A stretch of 64,000 bases of DNA from Sweltsa coloradensis. Its lineage: Eukaryota > Arthropoda > Insecta > Plecoptera > Chloroperlidae. The stretch is taken from assembly GCA_024449915.1 (NCBI GenBank), contig JAMZAV010000358.1:310001-374000 (forward strand). Reading direction: 5' to 3'. Both the position numbers and the translations under genes were made by a program. Of this stretch, positions 1-9,919 are shown piece after piece (position 1 is the first letter of the stretch; each line of letters opens with the position of its first letter). The notes beneath the pieces are model-generated. The model did not search any database. It saw only the letters and a program-made list of their open reading frames with translations, and had not been told where the DNA came from.

Positions 1-339
1 TCAGGACCTCATATCGAACAGAAAACTAATAAAGAACTTAAAAGTGCCATATACCAGACCTAGTACCAATAGTAGTACTACTAACATAAGCAGCTTAGAC
101 ATGGAATAAACACAACACCATTGATAGCCTAATGCAAGCTGTGAACATGACGTTTTTGAGAAGCACTGTAGGTGGGTGCATGTTGTAAAATAGGGGTGTG
201 GAGAGGGAACCAAACCGCTTACCTGGTTGGTGACTGCAGGGATCTCGTTGATACGAAAAAGACAAATAGATACACATAATACATGAAAAAACGTTGTAGG
301 CCTATCTGTTTCGGCCAAAAAGGGCTTTGCTCACACAAA

Positions 340-560
340 TTGGAGAGAGAGTAGATTAAGGTGGTGCAGACATGTAAAAAAGATGAATTAAGCGAGATGG
401 CCCAGAAGAATGATGGACTGGAGACCAAGGAGCAGACCGCGACCAACATGGCAAGTAGAGAGAGGAAAGACGTGAAACGGCAAGGAGACTGGAATGTGGT
501 GATAGAAGAGAAGAAGATAGAATGCAGACCCGATGTAGAATTAGACCTGGCAATAGACGA
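340..560 (+). pseudogene. Decayed LINE reverse-transcriptase C-terminal fragment
   Basis: Around 348-400 one frame reads RLRWCRHVKKMN before a stop. This resembles the conserved RLRWxGHVxRM motif near the end of many non-LTR retrotransposon reverse transcriptases. A neighbouring frame continues as a lysine- and glutamate-rich open frame to 672. Stops and frame changes break the motif, so it is a relic. It could also be a chance match, since only one short motif supports it. Confidence 0.4.
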
Positions 561-672
561 ATCAAATATACAGAAGAAACTGAGCACCAAACAAGATGAT
601 AAAACAACACATATTCAGGTCATACACAGTAGTAGACATGTTCATTTCTCCCAAAGTAGATTGGAATCATAA

Positions 673-1742
673 TGGAGAATCATATGATTGGATTAGCAAC
701 AAAACTACCTAACCATGTACTAATGGATTGGATTGGATGGATTGGATATCTTAACGGATTTAAAATGAAATACAGAACACAAATATTTATTTAAGAAAAT
801 GATAGACCCCAATTGTCACCAAGAGAATCACCAAAATACAGACTATTAATTATTATCCAACAACATGTAATAGGTTTTGTAAAAAATTCTTCCTGGTAGA
901 ACATTGCTGCTAACCAATTTTAAAAAAAAATGGAAACAAACAAAAACAATACCTACTGGAACTGAAAATAATTTGTAATTTCAATTTGCCTTAATAGCCC
1001 TATACTTTTACCAAACTGTGTTTACAATGTGTTTTTACTAAGTTGTAAAGCATTGGTCATCAAAAAAAAAAAAAAAAACAAGCTTCAAACTATTGTTAAC
1101 GAAGCAAGGCAGTAAGAAATAAATCAACTTGAATACAACTATAATGTTTACAAACACACAGTAGGCTACATTGTAATAAAAATAATTTGTACATAAAAAT
1201 TGTATACAAGCTGGCAGGCATCTCAAGTCTTTCCCTAAATTCCATAAAAGCATTGATGGTTTGTTAGCCTCCTGCCAAGGTCCACTAGATCTCCTTGCGC
1301 CCACTGGAGGTATGTGATTCAAATCCACTGTTATGGATCACGACACAAAAAGAGCTTTATCATTCAAACTGAGTAATATAAGAGAGCAAAATGTAATTAA
1401 ACAAGGAAAATAACAATAACAATAGGTACGGTGATAATAGAATCAAGTGTATGTGTTTAGTTCATTTGACATGAGACAGGCCTACGGGTACTTTACATTG
1501 TAAATGGTTGTGATGACCATGTCCAAGAGATTCAGAGGACCTTGGACTCTTGCTAGCTATAAGAGTGGAATCCTAGTACTCAGCAATATGTCAATGTCTA
1601 CAAACTTACCCAATGACAGACTTTTGTTGCTTCAAGTGAAACGGTGGGGATGGTTTTGGTTTAGACTGTCCAGTCTTTGTGCAGGTCGCTGCTTGAACTA
1701 TACTTTTTGATTGGACGAGAAGACTTCTACGTTCAACTTTAC
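673..1742. other. Non-coding stretch with poly(A) run
   Basis: AT-rich sequence with no recognisable gene. An A17-like run lies near 1062-1078. A block near 1255-1345 ends in a weak B-box-like sequence on the minus strand, but has no convincing tRNA structure. Confidence 0.4.
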
Positions 1743-2060
1743 TAGTATCTGCTCGAATAATAATGAGATTAGTTTCAGGCAGGTTCTGGTCAATCGTCTT
1801 TAGATTCAACAACTCTTCATCATCATCAGACACGATGACTTCCACTTTGTCTCGTGCGTTGACCTGGCAACCTGAACATTGAGCCACACGTGACACCTTG
1901 TTGCGCCCGACCGTGAGCGAGGTTTCACACAGGAACCGGCGGCCGGACGACCGGTCTAGCTCCACCACGTCGTCGATATCGTCAGAGTTCGCTCCCTTCT
2001 TACACCACATCTCTTGGCGTCGGGGACGACAGACAACTTCCGCAGGTGCGTTGATGTCGA
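1743..2060 (-). CDS. Putative internal exon, possibly the next exon of the BRD8-like gene
   Basis: On the minus strand a pyrimidine-rich tract ends in TTCAAG at 2061. It is followed by an open, GC-richer frame starting VDINAPAEVVCRPRR and containing an acidic VSDDDEE patch. A plausible donor (GTAAAG) follows 1743. The frame itself stays open to 1606. The exon starts in phase 1, which is compatible with the last confident BRD8-like exon at 9920-10103. I do not recognise the protein segment, and the link to BRD8 rests only on strand, phase and position. It could instead belong to an unrelated gene. Confidence 0.4.
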
Positions 2061-2289
2061 CTTGAACAACACAAATGAGAAAGAAACAATTACTTTGGGG
2101 TCATAGGAAGACACGATCGATTATGTAGCAGTTGGTTAATTACATCTCAGGTAGCACCTAATTGATAACCTAACAGGCTTAGGCCTAATTATGGTTGTCT
2201 ATTGGCTTATTGTATGTTATTTTAATTGAAAAAGTGTTAAATACAAATGTCAATTTCTGTTACTTAGGCCCAAATAAGAAATAAAATCA

Positions 2290-2400
2290 TGTATGATCAT
2301 TTCTTGATTTGGTTAGTCGGGAAACACTCCCGTGCGGGAGATCCGTGGATCGATTCCCGGTTGGGGCGGACTTTTTTAATTTCTGAATTGTAGTAAAGAA
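2290..2400 (+). repeat. tRNA-derived SINE fragment
   Basis: A tRNA-like T-arm/B-box (GATCGATTCCC) is followed by ACTTTTTTAATTTCTG. The same tail follows the tRNA-like sequence at 62410-62500, so the two are copies of one short element family. The 5' half does not fold as a normal tRNA. Confidence 0.5.
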
Positions 2401-4330
2401 TGTATGATCATGTTTCGAACTGTGACGTCGCTATCACTCGTGAGTAAGACCGAGGCGAGAGTTTTCTCTCAACCCCGGTGGGTCGTCACTCGTCAGTCTT
2501 CTTCGGTGATGCTGATGCCGAACATACCGTACATCAGGGTTGCCACTTTCAAGAAGTTTTAAAGGGGTATTCACCCGCTAAACTCAAAAATATATTTCAT
2601 TCAGGTTAACTAGTTATGAATTTAGAAAGTAACAGAACAATTATTGGGTCCACAGTGAACCAAAAAAAAATGATTAAACTTTGTAATTTTTGAGCAGAAA
2701 TCAGCAAAAATTTCCCATAAGAAATAAAATGGAGACGATCTTAATGCCCCATCCATGACCTTGGAGGATTTTGATCCAAATAAATATTGGCCATTGTTGA
2801 TGTACTCGTCAGCCTTTTCTGTAAATCTTCTATATTTTGTTTTTGTTATTTGGGCAAGAGGTTCAGTCAAAATATACTCATTACCAAGAAGGGGTGTGAT
2901 TTTGTAATGCATAATTTGATTTTGTAATGCATAATTTAATTTTGCATGCTTGAGTATATGTGTGCACAGTTTCATGACACTAGGCCTATGATATAAAGGG
3001 GTAAAAGGGCCAATTTAGATTGGTACCATGCACAAGTATATAACAAGGGAAACGCGATGTCGTTAAAAGAGTGAGTGAGCCATGTGTTGAGTTGAGCACG
3101 TCCACACGGTTCCAACACTAAACACCCACTGCCCGCCGACTGCGTCGAGGCAAAGAGGAGGATGGTCAGGGTGTAGCTGTAGGGTGAACACAAGCCTGAA
3201 CCACTACAACATTTTTCTGAGTCTAGTTGGCTAAGGCGCCCTTATACCCGAAATGTGGGAGACCTGGTCGGGAAAGATTTTGTAAATTCTAGATTGTATT
3301 TTAAAAATTATTAAACATGTTTTGAAATGCATATATAACGTAGTGTAGTCCATCATCTGTGACAATACTATGGAAAACATAGCCTGTACGAAATAAGTGT
3401 TAATTAATATTGCAATGTTTACTACTCAATCTCCGAGCAGAATTTGGGGGTCCCTGACGTGCAACATTCGATAAACCTTGGGCGGGGCATTTCACAGACA
3501 GGCAAATATAACACAAACACAAACAATTTTTTTTCAAAAACAAAACCAGTGACGTTAGAATAATTCTTACACATTGGCAGGTTATTTTTTAATTTATTAT
3601 TTCTTGTGGGTTTAAATCGCAATGGATCTAGCTGATTTTGTTAGCAGTTCTCAGTAAACTCGTACCGGATGATCCGTCTCTTCGGCTGGTTTTCAATGTA
3701 GGCCTACACACAGACAGAATCACAGAAGAGCCGTTTGAGTTGAATGGAGACACTCAGTCGTTACGCTCCCTCATTTAATAAAATTCGGAATAAAAAATTG
3801 GCACGTTAAAGCCGATTTAAGAAATTTGTGTAAAGTCACAGTTGTAAGATAAAATGTTAAAAAAGTAGTATTTTTAGTGTAGGCCTAGCATTAAAATACT
3901 ATATACTAATGATTATGTGGTAAAAGCCCCTTTAAGGTATCTCAAGGATTCCAGAATTTTTTGCCAAATCTTAAACTTTCCTACCATAGTTAGAAATACA
4001 TTAGATTAAAATTAATTAATAATACCTAATAGATTATTTTTATTACAGCCTAAAGAGCGATCATCAGTGGGTAATAAAAACATCAGTAGCACCGGCCACC
4101 AGATACTAATACCGGTAGCAAAATAAACACAGTGAGCATTGACATGATGGCGAAAACTAATACGTTGATACATATTCTAAGAAGATTCTTAGGCCTATGC
4201 TAGATCTAGTTAAATTCTCAAAAATCAATCTGGCATAACGTATGAATGGTATGATTATGGTACTATTATTATGGAATCCTGAAAATTTTGATATTTCCTT
4301 CATGTAATAATAGTAATACACAAAATACTA
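2401..4330. other. No confident gene
   Basis: A minus-strand open frame at 2622-2975 (117 codons) matches nothing I recognise. Near 3222-3280 a tRNA-like A-box region (TAGTTGGCTAAGGCG) hints at another SINE fragment. Otherwise the stretch is AT-rich with scattered AGGCCTA motifs. Confidence 0.3.
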
Positions 4331-4554
4331 AATAGCTATTTTTAAGGAGGGGCGGCTTTTCTCTTGTTGCCAAGGGTCCTGGTTTGAATCCAGGGTAGGC
4401 TAAGTCATAGATTTTTTGTCTCCCGAGCACCAGATTTGGGTTGGAAGCCCCCTTACTGGATGTGCTGACGGTGTGGCTCAGTATGAATGGTGTGTGAAGT
4501 AACCTTGCTGATGATGACAACATGAATGCAGAATTTACTTCTTGCATGGCCCTA

Positions 4555-4850
4555 CCACAGGTTTGGTTATGTGTTGTGAATTTTGTTTGTATGAAGCTAG
4601 CTGATTTTTAGTGGCCACCATCCGCCTGATGAGTCCCAGAAGGACGAAACGCGTTGTGGATTAAGGTAACCAACAACTTAAAATTAGCTGCAGTTGTCAT
4701 CAGCAGGTGAAAAGTTTTGTCGCCCTCAGCCCTTCAGGCTGGGCTTTATGTTCTCTGTGCTTTCCCAACCTGTCAACCCTTCTCAAATCTAAACTAAACT
4801 AGCCAGTTGGCCTTTTCCAAACTTTTGTAACAATCAAATTTTTTCAAGTA
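4555..4850 (+). repeat. Dispersed element carrying a hammerhead motif (intact copy)
   Basis: About 200 bp after the hammerhead motif (CAGTTGTCATCAGCAGGTGA through CTTTTCCAAACTTTTGTAA) recur nearly unchanged at 54765-54945. This shows a dispersed repeat family. The copy here has the intact hammerhead core; the other is mutated there. A B-box-like TGGTTTGAATCC at about 4381-4392 lies upstream, so a tRNA-derived SINE head may belong to the same element. No coding potential was seen. Confidence 0.55.
4620..4661 (+). ncRNA. Candidate type I hammerhead ribozyme
   Basis: All conserved core elements are present in order. Stem I strand ATCCGC (4620-4625) can pair with GTGGAT (4656-4661), with one G-U pair. 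Core CTGATGA is at 4626-4632. Stem II is GTCC/GGAC with a five-base loop (4633-4645), followed by GAAA (4646-4649). A minimal self-complementary stem III (ACGCGT, 4649-4654) and U17 at 4655 complete it, so cleavage is predicted after 4655. The GUU triplet fits the cleavable NUH rule. Very short stem III is known for type I hammerheads in SINEs and Penelope-like retroelements, which are thought to act as dimers. An extra ACC/GGT pairing may extend stem I across a TAA bulge. Activity is inferred, not shown. Confidence 0.7.
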
Positions 4851-4959
4851 TCTTTTAAGGATAAAATAGTTATTTGTAGCGAGCCTATATTAACCTAACA
4901 CAAGAGAGTGGCCATACGGGCATACGGCGGCCATGTTTTTGCCAATGTAACTTTTAGTT

Positions 4960-6640
4960 TTTTATTTTTATTTATTTATTTTTTTATTTAAGTAAGCCTT
5001 CTACAGTGTTCACTCATATGCATGTCATATAGACATGCGAGTATTTGAAGTTGTCAAGATCTGTACAATTGTTAAGAAAACAAACATAAACAACAACATA
5101 AACAGTTTACAATGTTAACAAAGTTCAATTCGATAAAAGAGTGCAATTGGTCAATTAAAATAGTTTCAATGTAGATACAATATATCAGTCATAAGATTAA
5201 AATTAAAATTAAAACTAAGATATTTGGGTTCACACAACATATGTACTGATACTATAGTTAGCTTAAGGCAACCAGGCCGCGAAAGATTTTCAAACCTTAC
5301 CAAAAAATGTTTTTGGTGATTATTAATCTCTGTTGTTTTCTGAATAAAATGATATAAGCATGTTGGTAGGTTGTAAAGGAAATATTGTACAAAATAATAC
5401 GAACACTCATATAAGTGTGTCCCCATACACTAAAACCGTCGTCAAAAACACTTTTTCGGGCTACATAAGTCGTTTAGAAACATTTGTATTAGCGGATTTG
5501 GTTTTAATTTCAAGTAGCAGAATTTGTTTCATAGGTTGGTATGAACCTTGTGTCAGTGTTTATTCGACTTTTCGATTATCGATCTACATTGTTGATGTTG
5601 TTCTTGACTACATTCGTGTTTGTTATGATGTTTTCATCGTGTCAATTGCGTTTTTCTTGGTTATTATTCAAGATGCCTCGATTTAAAACTACAGAGAAAG
5701 TTAGATGTATAATATGTATGGATGTAATAGATGTAGTACGCCTAGGCCTACGCCTAATGTGGTTCAGCATGAAAATGCAGCCACAAATAATGCCGACAAT
5801 GTTGATAGTGACGTTCCTAACCTCACCTTTGTCCGCCAACAGCTACAAACAAAATGCTTTTGAGGAGATTGTGTAAACAACTTCAGGTAATTTAATTTGA
5901 TTTTGAATCGATCTTGATGGATAAAATCCTGACAATCCAGATTATGGTGCTGGAATACATCTAAATGCAACTTGGTATGCAAATGAGTCCTAGGCCTAGG
6001 CCCCTACTATTCTTAAATGTACATTTAACTTTAAATCGATTTTCCCGGGAATAATGTTTTTTCAACTTTAGGAACATATATTTAAGAAAGTACTATAGAT
6101 ACAGGTCTGAATTTTTTTTTTAGCTATTATTATGGTATAATCTAAAATATAGACTACAATGGCAGTTTTCCCATGAATAGATTTAAGTTAATGTTTATAG
6201 ATATACATTAAAATGTCATAAATTCTTACTTAAAAATGTTAATAGACCTGAAATATGGTGTAACATAAACTACTGAGGGTAGATAATTGACCATAGTCTA
6301 TTTCATTATTAACACATACATCTATAATGTCCCAAAAATGTAGATCCCTAGCTTCAGTAGTTTCTGAGAAAAATGTTCCTAAAGTTGATCAAAATCCCAT
6401 GTTAAATGCTCCCTACCTGGTTGCCTTAAGCTAGTCCTATACAATACAAGTCTCAAAATATTCACTTACTGAATAAAAGCTGTGTTCCAAAAGGAATGAT
6501 TTAATCCTAGCCTTAAACTCCTTCCTAGAGCTTGTAACACCAACATTCCGTAATTCTTCAGGCAATTTTTTTTTTAGTTTCGTCACTGCCGTAAACAAAT
6601 CTGGCTTGAAACAGGCTTGTAAACCAAATGTGGCCTGCAA
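4960..6640 (-). pseudogene. LINE 3' terminal fragment, interrupted
   Basis: On the minus strand, 6640-6437 encodes LPEELRN...FKARIKSFLLEHSFYSVSEYF. This resembles the typical last residues of non-LTR reverse transcriptases (FYSVxEF). After removing the TTAA-flanked insert at 5267-6425, the sequence continues into an AT-rich 3' region ending in an AAATAAATAAAT-rich tail near 4960-4990. It is a truncated, non-functional relic trapped within the surrounding TIR element. Confidence 0.55.
5267..6425. mobile_element. Nested TTAA-target DNA transposon (non-autonomous)
   Basis: The termini GGCAACCAGG and CCTGGTTGCC are inverted repeats directly flanked by TTAA on both sides (5263-5266 and 6426-6429). 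This is the target duplication used by piggyBac and Kolobok elements. Two overlapping short open frames lie at 5360-5876, one beginning MPRFKTTEKVRC, but no transposase domain was recognised. The element splits a LINE fragment, so it inserted after that LINE. Confidence 0.65.
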
Positions 6641-7166
6641 CAGACCAACTTAGTTACATCTGTTTCAAGCCAAATTTGTTTACTTTAACGGCAGTGACGA
6701 AACTAAAAAAGTGACATTGGCAAAAACATGGCCGCCGTATGCCCGTATGGCCACTCTCTTGTGTTAGGTTAATAAAGGCTCGCTAGTTATTTGGTGGCGA
6801 CCCTGCTGTACGCCTGTTGTAGAGGCAACTAGTGCATATACATACTAGCCTAGAACAGTGTCGACGTAGCTAGGGATGTATATATTGTATAAATATTACC
6901 CGGAAATGGAAATATTTCCGAAAAATTATTGTCCAGAAAATTTCGGGAAATGTTTTTCTGGATTGTTTTTAAAGAGACAGTACACTCTTTATCATGGGGG
7001 CATTATGCTCAAAATATTAGTAGATTAGTGTAAAATTTGTTAAAAATTAATGTTAATAAAAAAACAGAAAATTTCTGCTTTTCATATGACATTCTTAAAA
7101 AACATTTCAGCCTAAATCTAGTTGTAACTTTGTTGGTTTAGATAGAGCCTATCGGCTAGGTTAGTG

Positions 7167-7424
7167 TTTGTGGTTGGGGAAAGGCAAGAGGAGACCAACG
7201 GCTTACCTTAAATGTTGTAGGTAGCTGCTCGAGACGAGGTGCACATTAATTATTAGAATTAGTTCTTCTCCAACGGTCGGTGACCAAGGCCGCGTAGGCC
7301 GAAACGTTCGACATTTGTGTTAATTGTTAATTGTAAATATGTGCACCTCGTCTCGAGCAGCTACCTACAACCTTTAAGGTAAGCTGTTGGTCTCCTCTCG
7401 CCTTTCCCCAACCACAATTACTCT
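7167..7424. repeat. Foldback element with hammerhead-like loop
   Basis: Arms at 7167-7246 and 7341-7424 are near-perfect inverted repeats running from TTGTGGTTGGGGAAAGGC inward to GAGACGAGGTGCAC. The loop holds a degenerate hammerhead-like motif at 7276-7312. No open reading frame of note. Confidence 0.7.
7276..7312 (+). ncRNA. Degenerate hammerhead-like motif
   Basis: The layout mirrors the 4620-4661 ribozyme: stem I GTCG/CGAC, stem II GGCC/GGCC, GAAA, then a minimal ACGT stem III. The CUGANGA box has become GTGACCA, losing C3 and the catalytic G8, so cleavage is not expected. Confidence 0.4.
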
Positions 7425-9919
7425 AGTTGTAACTTTGTACCTCAGGGGCCAGGGCTATCCCATATTATCTGCCCAATTCTTCAAATTGTGGGTTTTACTT
7501 TTTATACCCTTTAGACAGCCTTGGAGTCTAAAGTTCTCATTCAATTTTTTCCCCAGAAATTTTACATCACTAGACGTAGCATCATGATAATCTCTTGTCG
7601 ACAGGTTTGTTGAGTCCCGGATAGCGTGCAATTGAGCAAGTTATGACTTGGTCTTGTTCTCTAGGAATATCTCAGAAAAACAACCACACATCAACAAGGC
7701 TAACAACATTAGTATACATAGGTCTATAGACAAAATTGATACCTGTTTCATCCTATCTAAAAATGTTGTTGAAAAAATTGAGACTAGGCCCTAGATGAAT
7801 AAAACATAAATGGATGCAATCGGGTTGTAACACTTGCACGTCTTACAGTATTTTTTTGCCTATAATTATGTGCAGAATATGCAAAAATAAGTAATTCCTA
7901 ATTAATGTAGTTTCTTGTTAATTAATCTGATTGAGTTAACTTAAATGACATTAATAGTGATCGAATATGATCTACTTTCATTTTGAATCGACGGAAATGT
8001 AAATTGATTTTGATTAATAGCCGTAATTGTCAGATTAATTAATCAAGGTAATTAAGGTATTTCTAGAAGGTTTTGAAGCTGGAAAAGAAGACCTATGCAT
8101 TGGATTGTAAATTACTAATGATTTTGCTTTTTATTTCAATCAAATCGGTTAAGTATTAAGGAATTATTAACAATTTTAGTAGAAAGTTATAAGCCTAGAA
8201 TAGCATGGGAGGAAAATAACATCTGCATTAGCACGGTTGAACGGGTTCTCGAGATAATTGGGCGAGGCTTCTAAAGATTCTAGATGGATGCTTACTCGGC
8301 GTGGTCAGTTTTCGCAGCGGTTCTAGAAATGTATAACGCGACCAATCTGTAGGTGACTGTGCCGACCGGTTCAACTATAGGTAAGGGGTAGGTGCAGGGG
8401 TGTGTGTAACGCCTGAATCTTTTTACTGGAGATACAATAGAGCCGAGCTAATAAAAGACCGACAAGAGGGTAGGTAGCCAGAGAAGTGGAGAGTAGTTGG
8501 TCGGTGGTATCGGAGGTCGGTGCGCGAGTGTGCGCGAGTGTGCGCGACTGCACGGACAGTGCATAGAAATCGGTAATTAATACGCGCGTCAACATTTCTG
8601 TTTAACGGATAGTGAAATGAATAAGTGAAAGTAAAAGTGGTTATGTGAAGGTATTATTTCAACAGTGATGTAATTAAAATAATTTCAAAGTGTTATTTAT
8701 TGGAACTTCATTTGCATAATTAATTCAGTAATCAGAGTGACTCCACGTGCTCTATAAATGTCAATTTGACATTTCCGAACTTATTTCTACGTGTGTCGAT
8801 ACGTGACTGTTACCACGTGACATGTGTAAGTTTGCCGTACTTCATTTGCATAATTAATTCAGTAATCAGAGCGACTCTATGTGCTCTATGAATGTCGATT
8901 TGACATCATTGAACAATAGATAAATGTACGTCTACAAGTGTCTGAATCTATTTAAGAGTATTAGAACTGTTTCACATTCATAAACTGTAAGATTGCTGTA
9001 CCAAATGTGTTTCAACATAATCTGGACTTGCCGTCGACCTAAAAATCAATAACCACCTCAGGCACTGGACGACCATCAGCTGGTAGAAGAAGAGCTTTAC
9101 ACCACGACCATCATTGTGCAACGCCCACTCAGGATTATTGTGTAGTGCACCTTCGCTAAATAGATTACTTCGAACATCAATAACAAACAAAAGGACTTCA
9201 AACAATATTTCAGCGACAAATAGATGAGTACAAAATTAATGTTTAATCATAATAATTTTTAATTAATATTTTATAATTAATATTTCCTTCCAGGACTAGC
9301 CGCCCACTTTTTGGTTTTGTATTCTAGTTTGGTACCAAATAGGTAGGTAGGGACATGCCTGTATTTGTGTTTTTGGTGAACATTATATATGGAAACTTAA
9401 ATTTTTCGCTTTCACATATGTAGATAGCTTCCTTGACAACTCCTTAAATACATAATTATTGGTAATCATTAGTCAACGAGAGACAACAGCAAGGCAGTTA
9501 TTGGAGAGGACCCAGTCAACAAAGGTAGGACTTGGTGGCCTGCTAGTTTTGCATCCAATTTACATGTGACTAATTAATGTTCCATTATTAATTAATTCTG
9601 ATTGCTAATTAATTTATTCTAAATTAATTAAATTTAAATTTTTTTAATTTGATTTTTTTTTTAAATTTGTTCATAATGATTAAATTTTTTGATTAAATCA
9701 ACTTTGCTTAATTTTTAATTAATATTGTTTTATTTTTAATTTTTGGCGCTTTTCCCGAGTTTTTGTTCTCAACTGAGCTAGATTATTCTTTTTCAATGTA
9801 ATTTTTGTAATGGGTAGTCTGGGCTGATAAATAAATTTAAAATTTTTATTTTTATTTTTAAACTATCCAACATTACAGGGTAGACTGGACAAACAGTTTT
9901 AATTTAAAATTCAACGCAC
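7425..9919. other. Non-coding stretch with a 134-bp direct duplication
   Basis: About 68 bp starting ACTTCATTTGCATAATTAAT occurs at 8704-8771 and again at 8838-8907. Each copy carries the octamer ATTTGCAT and the palindrome AATGTCAATTTGACATT or a close variant. The stretch 8200-8600 is GC-richer and contains AATAAAAGACC, which could be a retroelement LTR, but no matching second LTR was seen. A minus-strand open frame at 8978-9205 is phase-compatible with the BRD8-like gene but not recognisable. Confidence 0.4.

Larger units (their letters stand above)
4877..6785. mobile_element. DNA transposon with ~78-bp TIRs and 8-bp TSD, containing nested insertions
   Basis: Near-perfect inverted repeats of about 78 bp (4877-4954 and 6708-6785) begin TAGCGAGCC and end GGCTCGCTA. 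They are flanked by the direct repeat GTTATTTG (4869-4876 and 6786-6793). The interior holds a minus-strand LINE 3' end and a separate TTAA-flanked element, so the original content has been replaced. No transposase was recognised. An 8-bp duplication fits hAT or a related superfamily, but the TIRs are unusually long for hAT. Confidence 0.8.

Noticed and set aside
2622..2975. 117-codon minus-strand open frame
   Set aside because: No recognisable domain, AT-rich composition and no splice or promoter context; kept only as a note.
8200..8700. Possible solo LTR with AATAAAAGACC
   Set aside because: No paired LTR, no clear TG...CA ends or target duplication could be identified.
8978..9205. Possible fifth BRD8-like exon
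   Set aside because: An open frame exists with a weak acceptor, but the peptide is not recognisable and a premature stop follows.
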